Shown here: one piece after another, positions 9,413-16,868 of the stretch
Layout of the letters: every line of letters starts with the position of its first letter
How positions within the stretch are numbered: position 1 is the stretch's first letter
Origin: an uncultured Geobacteraceae bacterium
Lineage (GTDB): Bacteria > Desulfobacterota > Desulfuromonadia > Geobacterales > Pseudopelobacteraceae
Direction: 5' to 3'
Length of the DNA stretch: 64,000 nt
NCBI GenBank assembly: GCA_903925005.1
Contig: CAIYDX010000219.1
Location: 1 to 64,000, forward strand
The notes under the pieces: generated by a model
What the model saw: only the letters and a program-made list of their open reading frames with translations
The model's database searches: none
What the model was told of the DNA's origin: nothing
Made by a program: the position numbers and the translations under genes

Positions 9413-9619
9413 TTAAAATCGTTTTATGTTCTTGTCTAACTGTTTAGACACGATGTCGATACGGATAATGTCAGCATAAGTAATCGCTTTTTGTTCATCA
9501 GCGTTCAGGTTATATCCGGTCTCCCGACACAATTCAGCGATGGATTTTTCTGATTCTTTCCGGAACGTATCATCCGTGAGCAATCTTCCCAACAGACGCT
9601 CTAAAGCTTCCTGACTCAT
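9413..9619 (-). CDS. 68-residue protein resembling Os1348-type NHLP leader proteins
   Basis: A small charged protein starting MSQEALERLLGRLLTDDTFR. This opening resembles, as I recall it, the Os1348-like clan of NHLP proteins, a group related to ribosomal peptide precursors. No Gly-Gly cleavage site and no extended core peptide follows; the protein ends in KQLDKNIKRF, so it may be a leader-only regulatory relative rather than a precursor. CAGGAGA gives a strong ribosome site. It is the first gene downstream of the sigma-54 promoter at 9708-9723 and precedes the phosphatase gene by about 20 bases. The family assignment rests on pattern recognition only. Confidence 0.72.
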   Translation of the reverse strand: MSQEALERLLGRLLTDDTFRKESEKSIAELCRETGYNLNADEQKAITYADIIRIDIVSKQLDKNIKRF

Positions 9620-9707
9620 GGAAATCTCCTGGCCCTGGTAATTCGGATAGTTGCATTAAGGTGATTGTACTTTTTTAGAACAATAAAGGACTACGTTACT
9701 ATAGTAG

Positions 9708-9723
9708 AGCAGTATTAGTGCCA
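9708..9723 (-). promoter_or_regulatory. sigma-54 promoter of the signalling operon
   Basis: On the minus strand the sequence reads TGGCACTAATACTGCT, which matches the sigma-54 pattern TGGCAC-N5-TTGCW with the GG and GC dinucleotides at exactly the required spacing. Only one base of the second half differs. It faces the 68-residue protein gene, about 90 bases upstream of its start. An NtrC-type activator is encoded immediately upstream, which supports the call. Confidence 0.75.
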
Positions 9724-9772
9724 AATAGCTTTATGATGTATAATCAGCTGGTTAGATAATATTAGAAGGTGT

Positions 9773-9784
9773 AATAGTACTATT
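9773..9784. promoter_or_regulatory. 12-base palindrome, possible activator site
   Basis: AATAGTACTATT is a perfect palindrome 50 bases upstream of the -24 element of the sigma-54 promoter. That is a suitable place for an upstream activating sequence bound by the NtrC-type regulator encoded next door. A shorter palindrome (TACTATAGTA, 9697-9706) lies near the expected transcription start. No second full copy was found, so the role is inference. Confidence 0.4.
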
Positions 9785-9823
9785 TTGGTACAGTGCGGGG
9801 ATATAAGGTACGGAAGTGGTGGG

Positions 9824-11197
9824 TTAGTCGCGGTAAAACATTTTACGGTCTATTTTCAGCATCTGGGCGGCCTTGGTCTTGTTGCCTTTGCAGAGTTCGA
9901 GTGTCTGGGAGAGTATCTGGCTGGTCAGAGCCGATAGCGACAGGGAATTAACCGGGGTTTTCAGGTGATATGTAGAATAGAGCGGGTCATTGTCTTGTTG
10001 ACTCCCAGGCTGGGATGTCGTCAGCATTAGCCCAAGATGTTCAGGACGAATCAGATCACCTGACGTTAGGATCGCCGCTCGTTCAAGACGGTTGCGTAGT
10101 TCACGCACATTACCCGGCCAATCATGGTCGAGAATGGCATCCATCGCTTTTTGCGAAATTCCGGGGAGAGATTTCCCCAAATGCTGCTGCAGTTCGGTAA
10201 CAACATGCTCGCAGATCTGTCTGATATCCTCCTTCCGTTCGCGCAACGGAGGAATGTGGAGAGGAAACACATTGATGCGATGATAGAGATCTTCGCGAAA
10301 GGAACCTGCCGCCACCCGCTCCGCCAAGTTGGCGTTGGTCGCGGCAATGACTCTGCAGTCAAGCGGGATAGCTGTATTGTCGCCAATCCTTTCAAAGGTG
10401 CGTTCCTGCAGTGTGCGAAGCAGTTTGGTCTGCAGCGGCAGCGGCATATCGCCGATTTCGTCTAGGAGCAGGGTGCCGTTTCCGGCCTGACTGAATTTTC
10501 CTGCGCGATCCCTGTCGGCACCGGTGAAGGCGCCCTTGACATGTCCGAACAGCTCGCTTTCCATGAGCTGCTCTGGTATGGCGGCGCAGTTGACCGCCAC
10601 GAACCCGGTCGGCATTCCGGTGCTGGCAAAATGGATAGCCTTGGCAAGTACCTCTTTGCCGACCCCGCTTTCGCCGAAAATAGCAACGGTTGTATGTGGG
10701 GAAGATGTCACTTTTGCCGCCATCTCAAGCATCTCTTTCATAGCGGGGTTGACGGTTATGATATTTTGGAAAGTAAAGTGCTCCTCAAGGTATGCCTTGA
10801 TCTGGCGGTTTTCCGACAGGGCACGGTGATAATCGATGGCACGTTGCACCGTTAACTGTAGTGTGTCGGGATTGAATGGTTTTTCGAGGTAATCACAGGC
10901 TCCTTGGCGCATGGCTGCAACGGCGCTTTCGATGCTGCCGCAGGCGGTCACCACAATGAAGGGGGCGGTAATATCGCGCCTGCGCATTTCCTTCAGAAGT
11001 TCGATGCCATCCATGCCCGGCATGCGGAGGTCTGAAATCAGTAGGTCGAAATCACGTTTTCCAAGAACCTCCAGTGCCTGCAATCCACCGGATGCGGTAG
11101 TCACATTGAAACCAAAGCTTCTCAGGTAGGCGTCCAGAACGAGAAGAGAGGTTTTGTCATCGTCAACAGCGAGAATGTTGGCTGGTAAATTATTCAT
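9824..11197 (-). CDS. sigma-54-dependent response regulator, NtrC family
   Basis: A 457-residue activator. The receiver has phospho-aspartate 56 (LLISDLRMPGMDG). The AAA+ domain has Walker A GESGVGKE near 175-182, the sigma-54 contact loop GAFTGA at 222-227 and Walker B LLLDEIGDMP. A Fis-type helix-turn-helix closes the protein. The last helix stops at KMFYRD, several residues earlier than usual in this family. The gene starts two bases after the DUF350 stop codon, so it is co-transcribed with the ygiB/ygiC-like genes. It very likely drives the sigma-54 promoter at 9708-9723. No cognate kinase is adjacent, though two kinases lie in the target operon. Confidence 0.94.
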   Translation of the reverse strand: MNNLPANILAVDDDKTSLLVLDAYLRSFGFNVTTASGGLQALEVLGKRDFDLLISDLRMPGMDGIELLKEMRRRDITAPFIVVTACGSIESAVAAMRQGACDYLEKPFNPDTLQLTVQRAIDYHRALSENRQIKAYLEEHFTFQNIITVNPAMKEMLEMAAKVTSSPHTTVAIFGESGVGKEVLAKAIHFASTGMPTGFVAVNCAAIPEQLMESELFGHVKGAFTGADRDRAGKFSQAGNGTLLLDEIGDMPLPLQTKLLRTLQERTFERIGDNTAIPLDCRVIAATNANLAERVAAGSFREDLYHRINVFPLHIPPLRERKEDIRQICEHVVTELQQHLGKSLPGISQKAMDAILDHDWPGNVRELRNRLERAAILTSGDLIRPEHLGLMLTTSQPGSQQDNDPLYSTYHLKTPVNSLSLSALTSQILSQTLELCKGNKTKAAQMLKIDRKMFYRD

Positions 11198-11199
11198 GA

Positions 11200-11613
11200 T
11201 CAGTACGTCATGCAGGCGGCGTTGAGAATGCCGATTGAAATGGAACTGAATGCCAGCAATGTTGCGGCGGCGGTATGGTCGTTTTCAATTTCGCGCACCA
11301 AGTCCCTCAGTGCCATACGTACCAGGCCGAATAGCGCTAATTGTATCAACATCGCAATCAGGGCCCATATCAGCATATCTAATAAACCGACACTGTGGGT
11401 AATCGCGCTGTAGAGCGGCAGAACAAAGCCGAGTAAAGCACTGCCAAGTGTGATAGCCGCCGATCTGTTGCCTGATTTGATCAGTTTGAGTTCGTCATAT
11501 GGGGTTATTTTGCAGTAGACGACACAAAATAGTGATACGAATCCAAGTGCCGCGACAAAATAGGAACCGAAATCTAAAAATCCTGATATTGAATCAGTAA
11601 ATGAACTATTCAT
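11200..11613 (-). CDS. DUF350 family (YjfL-like) inner-membrane protein
   Basis: A 137-residue protein with four hydrophobic segments and short polar loops, typical of DUF350. The ATG at 11613 is chosen because GGAGG lies seven bases upstream; an upstream in-frame start at 11661 would overlap the preceding gene. DUF350 proteins are regularly encoded beside glutathionylspermidine-synthase-like ATP-grasp enzymes, as here. Their biochemical role is unknown; a membrane partner for the ligase product is the usual suggestion. The NtrC gene follows after two bases. Confidence 0.85.
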   Translation of the reverse strand: MNSSFTDSISGFLDFGSYFVAALGFVSLFCVVYCKITPYDELKLIKSGNRSAAITLGSALLGFVLPLYSAITHSVGLLDMLIWALIAMLIQLALFGLVRMALRDLVREIENDHTAAATLLAFSSISIGILNAACMTY

Positions 11614-11638
11614 GATATACCTCCGTAAAATAACGATA

Positions 11639-12766
11639 TCAACTAAACAAATGCGGTACAAAACGGCTGGTATTGGTGGTTACTTCCGAACGGTCTTCCC
11701 GAATTCCGATACCGGCCGGCTCCCCCTGGATTATCCATGAGCCGAGTACCGGATAATTACCGTCAAAGCAGGGGAGGGGGGCGAGCTCTTGGTAAATGGT
11801 ACCCGAGCCGATATAGCTGCCGCCATACTCGGTGATTGTGCCGTTTCGGTGGACGCTTATGTTGCACCACTCGCGTGACAGAAACGGCTTGCTGACGTAG
11901 TTGTCCCGGAAATATCCCGTATCGAAACTGGCTTCCAGCAGATTGGGGTGATGCGGGTACAACTCCCAGAGAATCGGCAGAATCCCCTTGTTGCTCAGAA
12001 TCATCTTCCAGGCCGGTTCAATGAGGATAATACTGCTCGTTTCGATGTGGCGCCCGAACGCTTCGTGCAGAAGCCATTCCCAGGGATAGAGCTTGAACAG
12101 CTGTTCGATAACCTGATTGTTGTGATCCACGAACCGTTTGCTGCAGTAATCGAAGCCGATATCCTCGATGAAAAGCTGCTCGGTCCGGATACCTGCCTGC
12201 ATGGCGGTGTCACGTAAATATTCGAGATTTCCCAGATCTTCAGGAGCGTTTTTGACACTGCTGAAATAAAGCGATTCTTTGAAGTATTGCTTTAAGTCTT
12301 TCCAGCCATCAATCAATTTTTCATGAATTGAGTTAAACTGGTCGGCTTCGGGAAACAGCTCCTTGAGCCAGAACCATTGAATGACACTTGCTTCGAGCAG
12401 TGCCGTGGGGGTGTCGGCATTGTATTCCAGCATCTTAGGCGGTGAGTGGCCGTCGTAGACCAGATCGAAGCGCCCCAGGATGGAAGGCTCGTCGTTTTCC
12501 CAGGATCGTTCGATCAGCGGGATGGCTATTGGCGGTATCTGTAGTTTGTCATATAGTTTATTGGTAATAACATGATCGGCAGCGGCGATGCAAATTTCCT
12601 GCAGGGACGCAGACACGGCTTCAAGCTCGTCTATTTCGGTCGCCGAAAACAAATAATAGGCACTCTCATCCCAGTATGCTTCGCCATCAATGGTGTGAAA
12701 AAGCATACCGTACTCTTCAACCTTATCCTGCCAATCGGGGCGGGGGGATGTCACAATTCGCTGCAT
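11639..12766 (-). CDS. YgiC-like ATP-grasp ligase (glutathionylspermidine synthase-related)
   Basis: A 375-residue protein matching the C-terminal synthetase half of glutathionylspermidine synthases and the stand-alone E. coli YgiC/YjfC group. Family signatures include PLIERSWEND, LGRFDLVYDG and the ATP-grasp stretch LEYNADTPTALLEAS, with a C-terminal lobe ending in basic and acidic ligand residues. Family members make amide bonds between a peptide or glutathione-like acid and an amine such as a polyamine. The true substrates of YgiC types are not established. GGGAGG precedes the ATG, six bases after the ygiB-like stop. It forms an operon with a lipoprotein and a DUF350 protein. Confidence 0.88.
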   Translation of the reverse strand: MQRIVTSPRPDWQDKVEEYGMLFHTIDGEAYWDESAYYLFSATEIDELEAVSASLQEICIAAADHVITNKLYDKLQIPPIAIPLIERSWENDEPSILGRFDLVYDGHSPPKMLEYNADTPTALLEASVIQWFWLKELFPEADQFNSIHEKLIDGWKDLKQYFKESLYFSSVKNAPEDLGNLEYLRDTAMQAGIRTEQLFIEDIGFDYCSKRFVDHNNQVIEQLFKLYPWEWLLHEAFGRHIETSSIILIEPAWKMILSNKGILPILWELYPHHPNLLEASFDTGYFRDNYVSKPFLSREWCNISVHRNGTITEYGGSYIGSGTIYQELAPLPCFDGNYPVLGSWIIQGEPAGIGIREDRSEVTTNTSRFVPHLFS

Positions 12767-12772
12767 ATCGTG

Positions 12773-13093
12773 TTACCCTCCCGAAGAGTGGAAGCTGCCC
12801 AGACTGCCGAAGCCACCGCGAGAAACGCTCACACCATGAATGGCGCGTGTCCCCTGACCTTCTCTGAACACAGTTCCGGAGCGGTACCAGGGACCGTAAT
12901 AATAGCGGGCATTGGAGCGGTAGTGCCGGCTGTCTTTTCCGACTTCTTCACAGTTTTTTGGGTCATTGTTCCAGTCGTCGAGACAATCCTGCTTATTGGT
13001 GTAGACGTGTCGCTCCTCTTTTTTGCTGCATCCGGCCGCAGCCAGAGTGCCGATCAGAACAAGAGTAATCTGCAAGGTACTTTTTCGGCGCAT
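12773..13093 (-). CDS. YgiB-like (DUF1190-type) small lipoprotein
   Basis: A 106-residue exported lipoprotein. An N-terminal hydrophobic stretch ends in a lipobox LAAAGC with cysteine 22. The mature part has a CLDDWNNDPKNC segment and a glycine and serine-rich tail (SVSRGGFGSLGSFHSSGG), both typical of YgiB. In E. coli ygiB neighbours ygiC; the same order holds here. It is the first gene of the operon, and the 149-base gap to the divergent ndh gene should hold its promoter, although I see no convincing one. Confidence 0.8.
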   Translation of the reverse strand: MRRKSTLQITLVLIGTLAAAGCSKKEERHVYTNKQDCLDDWNNDPKNCEEVGKDSRHYRSNARYYYGPWYRSGTVFREGQGTRAIHGVSVSRGGFGSLGSFHSSGG

Positions 13094-13242
13094 AGTTTAC
13101 TCCCCGGTCGGCGGATCGGTGCATTTGAAATTTGCCTCTTCAATACATTTCGGTTTATAAGATAACTTCAAGTTAAATGCAACAAAGATGGGCTGCCGCG
13201 AGGTTGCATCCTGATTTTAATCTGCTTTCCAAGGTGGCCGAC

Positions 13243-14505
13243 ATGACCAAAAAGCGCGTAGTTATAGCCGGAATGGGGTTTGGCGGGTTACGGGCCGCAA
13301 AAGCTCTGGCCGGAAGCGATGTTGAATTGATAATGGTTGACCGGAACAATTACCATCTGTTTCAGCCGCTTCTGTATCAGGTGGCGACCGCCGGGCTTGA
13401 ACAGGAAGCGATAGCTTATCCGCTGCGCGGTTTGACCCGTCGCTGGCAAGGCGCTTCGTTTCTGCTTGCCGAAATTAATGGGATCGACCTGGCCGAAAAA
13501 TGTATCCTGACCGATGCCGGCCCGGTTGCGTACGATTATCTGGTCGTCGCGGCCGGCAGTCGTACCAATTTTTTCGGCATGGAGAGCGTTGCTTTGCACG
13601 CCTTTGATCTCAAACGACTTGATCAGGCCGAGGATCTGCGCAACCATATACTGCTGATGTTCGAGCAGGCATCCCGTGAGCCGGATCCTCAGAGGCGATC
13701 GGCGCTGCTGACCTTCGTGATCGTCGGAGGCGGGCCGACCGGTGTTGAATTTGCCGGTGCTCTGCGGGAGTTGATCGTATATGTGCTGTCGCAGGATCAT
13801 CCGACCATTTCCTCCGCCGAGACCAGAATAGTTCTGGTTGAGGCCGCTGATTCACTGTTGACCGCCATGCCGGACGATCTAAGGCGGTATGCGCAGCGAA
13901 AGCTTAGTTCGATGGGCGTTGAAGTGCTGCTGGAGAGCCGGGTTGTCGGAGCGACAGCCGAGTCGGTCGAACTGTATGGCGGCGACGTAATTGCTTCCCA
14001 TACCCTGTTCTGGTCAGCCGGAGTTTCGGCTGCGGAATTGGCGGGGTACCTTGAAGGGGTTGAACGTGGTGCTTCCGGGAGGATCGTGGTTCAGCCCGAT
14101 CTCAGTATCAAAGGGTATCCGGAGGTGTTTGTCGTAGGCGATATGGCGTGTTATCTGGCGGATGGCACACCACTACCGATGATGGCGCCGGTCGCGAGCC
14201 AGCAGGGGGATTATGCCGCCAGGATAATTCGTGCGCGAGAACAGGGGGGGACGATCCCTCCGTTCCGTTATTTAGATAAAGGTTCGATGGCGACAATCGG
14301 CAGGAGTTCCGCCGTAGCCGCTGCCGCCGGTTTCAAATTTCGCGGTTATATCGCCTGGGTGGCCTGGCTGCTGCTGCATCTGTATTATCTGATCGGATTT
14401 AGGAACCGGTTGGTCGTGATGATGAACTGGACCTATGCATATTGGTTTCAGGAACGGCAGGTACGGCTTATTACGGCAAAAAAACGGCGTGCGGTTTCTT
14501 TGTAG
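13243..14505 (+). CDS. ndh: type II NADH dehydrogenase (NDH-2)
   Basis: A 420-residue FAD-dependent NADH:quinone oxidoreductase. It starts with the FAD-binding Rossmann motif [16 protein letters not shown], then the family stretch [19 protein letters not shown]. The NAD-binding fold [16 protein letters not shown] lies near residue 165, and FVVGDMACY follows near residue 290. The C-terminus has a hydrophobic segment ([15 protein letters not shown]) suited to membrane attachment. It passes electrons from NADH to quinone without pumping protons. The ATG at 13243 is chosen because of AAGGTGG upstream; a longer reading from 13177 has no ribosome site. It is divergent from the ygiB-like operon. Confidence 0.93.
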   Translation: MTKKRVVIAGMGFGGLRAAKALAGSDVELIMVDRNNYHLFQPLLYQVATAGLEQEAIAYPLRGLTRRWQGASFLLAEINGIDLAEKCILTDAGPVAYDYLVVAAGSRTNFFGMESVALHAFDLKRLDQAEDLRNHILLMFEQASREPDPQRRSALLTFVIVGGGPTGVEFAGALRELIVYVLSQDHPTISSAETRIVLVEAADSLLTAMPDDLRRYAQRKLSSMGVEVLLESRVVGATAESVELYGGDVIASHTLFWSAGVSAAELAGYLEGVERGASGRIVVQPDLSIKGYPEVFVVGDMACYLADGTPLPMMAPVASQQGDYAARIIRAREQGGTIPPFRYLDKGSMATIGRSSAVAAAAGFKFRGYIAWVAWLLLHLYYLIGFRNRLVVMMNWTYAYWFQERQVRLITAKKRRAVSL

Positions 14506-14624
14506 AAAACAGGAATTCCACCCCGTTGGTATTGACTTTTATTGTTCAAATCTCGTATTGTTCCATAAATCAGTTTAAAAACGTGAAGCCTTTTACGCTT
14601 CAAGAGGCGTCGCACGGAGATATT

Positions 14625-15347
14625 TTGAAGGCATTTGTCGTCATACCGACCTACAACGAAAAAGATAATGTCAGGACTCTGGCAAGCGCTGTCCTTGCAC
14701 AACATCCCGACATCCATATTCTCTTTGTCGATGATAACTCTCCGGACGGTACCGGTGTCATTATCGATGCACTAGTCGCAGAAAATGACCGTATTCATGT
14801 GCTGCATCGCGCAGGAAAAATGGGCTTGGGTTCCGCATACCGGGAGGGATTCAAGACCGCTCTCGCGATGGGTGCGGACTATCTGCTCGAAATGGATGCG
14901 GACTTTTCCCATGATCCGGCGACGTTGCCGCTTTTTCTTGCCGCGATCAAGGAGAGTGATCTGGTTATCGGCTCCCGCTACTTAAATGGCGTCAGTGTCG
15001 TCAACTGGCCGATCAGGCGCTTGATTCTGAGCTATTTTGCCAGCGTCTATACCAGGTGGGTTACCGGTTTGCAGCTGCGCGACTGCACTAGCGGCTTTAA
15101 ATGTTTCCGACGCGCAACAATTGAAGCCATTGATTTGTCACGCATAACATCGGACGGCTATTCGTTCCAGATCGAGATGAATTACCGCTGCATGGAAAAA
15201 GGGTTCCGCATTACCGAAATTCCGATTATCTTTATTGATCGTCACGCCGGCAGTTCAAAAATGTCCGGTACAATCGTCAGGGAGGCGGTGCTAATGGTAT
15301 GGAAGCTTCGTCTGCAGACTATTTTTTCAAAAATATTAGGGAAATAA
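14625..15347 (+). CDS. polyprenol monophosphomannose synthase-like glycosyltransferase (GT2)
   Basis: A GT-A fold glycosyltransferase of about 240 residues. It shows the nucleotide-sugar motif [11 protein letters not shown], the metal-binding [10 protein letters not shown] and GSRYLNG, matching DPM1-type enzymes that move mannose or glucose from a nucleotide to polyprenyl phosphate. There is no C-terminal membrane region, unlike the GtrB group. The natural start of the fold ([12 protein letters not shown]) coincides with a TTG at 14625 preceded by GGAGA, which I prefer to the upstream ATG at 14442 lying inside ndh. A small membrane protein follows after seven bases. Confidence 0.85.
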   Translation: MKAFVVIPTYNEKDNVRTLASAVLAQHPDIHILFVDDNSPDGTGVIIDALVAENDRIHVLHRAGKMGLGSAYREGFKTALAMGADYLLEMDADFSHDPATLPLFLAAIKESDLVIGSRYLNGVSVVNWPIRRLILSYFASVYTRWVTGLQLRDCTSGFKCFRRATIEAIDLSRITSDGYSFQIEMNYRCMEKGFRITEIPIIFIDRHAGSSKMSGTIVREAVLMVWKLRLQTIFSKILGK

Positions 15348-15354
15348 GTTAACC

Positions 15355-15540
15355 ATGGCGCATGATATTTGGTCGGTCATACTCATATCCGGGTTAATCG
15401 GATGGTTGTTTTCCAGCATCATGCTGATGTTGAAGACATTTCCGGAAAAGGATGTATTTGTCGCAGCGAGCGGAATCCGGTGGGGTTCGGCTGCGCTGAT
15501 TTCATTCATTATATGGATTGCCGGCATGTTGAATGCCTAA
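15355..15540 (+). CDS. small membrane protein, unknown function
   Basis: A 61-residue protein with two hydrophobic segments (about residues 7-26 and 43-60) separated by a charged turn containing TFPEKDVFV. It starts seven bases after the glycosyltransferase stop, so it is probably co-transcribed and could anchor or assist that soluble enzyme at the membrane. AGGGAAA stands 15 bases upstream, a rather distant ribosome site. No known domain is recognised. Confidence 0.65.
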   Translation: MAHDIWSVILISGLIGWLFSSIMLMLKTFPEKDVFVAASGIRWGSAALISFIIWIAGMLNA

Positions 15541-15587
15541 TTTTATTTCTTGAAAGGTTTTCAATATATAAATGAAGGGAGTAATTG

Positions 15588-15616
15588 AAACCACAGGCGC
15601 CATGTCTGTGGTTTTT
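15588..15616 (+). terminator. rho-independent terminator
   Basis: A stem AACCACAG / CTGTGGTT with a nine-base loop is followed by a T-rich run. It lies between the small membrane protein and the secretion operon and separates the two transcription units. The same CCACAG/CTGTGG stem recurs at 42315-42347 and 44079-44120. Confidence 0.85.
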
Positions 15617-15657
15617 ATATTTTATTATGGTGCAGGCTATGGTATTAGATCAAGGTT

Positions 15658-16866
15658 ATGGCGCTCTATACCTGCAAACTCGGTGCATCGGACGGTAAAA
15701 TTCTCATCCGGGAATTTGAGGCTGCGGATAGTGGCGTCTTGCGTAAAAACCTTGAGGACCAGGGCTTCTTTGTTTTTGACGTAAAAAAGAAACCCTTTCA
15801 GTTTCTGTTCGACAAAGGACTCAAGCGCCGTAAGATCGACAACCGGGCTCTTTTGACCTTTAATCAGGAAATGCTGGTATTGATCAAGGCCGGCATGCCG
15901 ATCATGCAGGTACTTGATGCGATTCTGGAACGTCATGATACCGGCGCTTTGTATGAAGTTTTGGTACAGGTGCGCGAAGACGTAAAATCGGGAGCGGCAT
16001 TGTCGGTTGCGATGGAAAAACATGGCCGGGCTTTTCCGTATCTCTACATCGCCTCCATTCGCGCCGGCGAGCGGACCGGCGACCTTCCGCAGACCATCAG
16101 ACGCTATATCGTATATTTGAAGAGGGTAGGCGCACTCCGGAAAAAAATTGTGGCCGCCATATTTTACCCGGCCATTCTTGTCCTCTTTGCCCTGCTCGCA
16201 ATCACGCTTCTGCTGATATACGTCGTCCCTACCTTCAGCCAGGTGTACACCGACTCCGGGTCTCAGCTTCCCGCTCTGACTCAACTATTAATCAGCTTTA
16301 CGTCGTTTCTGAGACGATATTTTGTTTTCGGGATCATCGTGGGTATCGGCTTGTCAGCCGCATTCAGGTCTTGGAAAAACACGGCAGCGGGACGCTATGC
16401 GTTTGACCGCTTCAAACTGACTGTCCCGCTGGCCGGCGATGTCTTCACCAAATATTCGGTGGCCGGTTTCACCCGAACCCTGGCAACCGTTCTGGGGAGC
16501 GGCATTCCGATCATCGAATCGTTGCGCATGTCGATCGGTACATTGGACAACGTCTTTATGGAAAAACGGCTATTCGAGGCGGTGCGCTTTATTGAAGAGG
16601 GGGGGCAGCTCTCGGTGGCGCTTGATCGCATTCATATCATGCCCCCTTTGGCGCTGCGGATGCTGGCGGTAGGCGAAACCACCGGATCACTCGAAGAGAT
16701 GCTGATCGATATTGCCAACTATCTGGAAGACGAACTCGAAGAGCGGATGCATCTGTTAACGACCGCGATTGAACCGGCGATCATGCTGGTAATGGGTGTA
16801 GTTATCGGCGTAATCATCATCGCGATGTATCTTCCGATATTCAAGATTGCCGGTACGGTAGGATAG
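15658..16866 (+). CDS. gspF: type II secretion inner-membrane platform protein GspF
   Basis: A 402-residue GspF/PilC-type protein with two repeated cytoplasmic domains (about 60-165 and 265-370), each ahead of membrane helices; three hydrophobic spans lie near 165-190, 215-240 and 375-398. Family landmarks are the N-terminal YTCKLGASDGKIL module, SIRAGERTGDLP in the first repeat and MLAVGETTGSLEEML in the second. It forms the platform on which pseudopilins are assembled. A short AAGG sits close to the ATG. It is the first gene of the secretion operon, followed after two bases by the ATPase gene. Confidence 0.94.
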   Translation: MALYTCKLGASDGKILIREFEAADSGVLRKNLEDQGFFVFDVKKKPFQFLFDKGLKRRKIDNRALLTFNQEMLVLIKAGMPIMQVLDAILERHDTGALYEVLVQVREDVKSGAALSVAMEKHGRAFPYLYIASIRAGERTGDLPQTIRRYIVYLKRVGALRKKIVAAIFYPAILVLFALLAITLLLIYVVPTFSQVYTDSGSQLPALTQLLISFTSFLRRYFVFGIIVGIGLSAAFRSWKNTAAGRYAFDRFKLTVPLAGDVFTKYSVAGFTRTLATVLGSGIPIIESLRMSIGTLDNVFMEKRLFEAVRFIEEGGQLSVALDRIHIMPPLALRMLAVGETTGSLEEMLIDIANYLEDELEERMHLLTTAIEPAIMLVMGVVIGVIIIAMYLPIFKIAGTVG

Positions 16867-16868
16867 CG

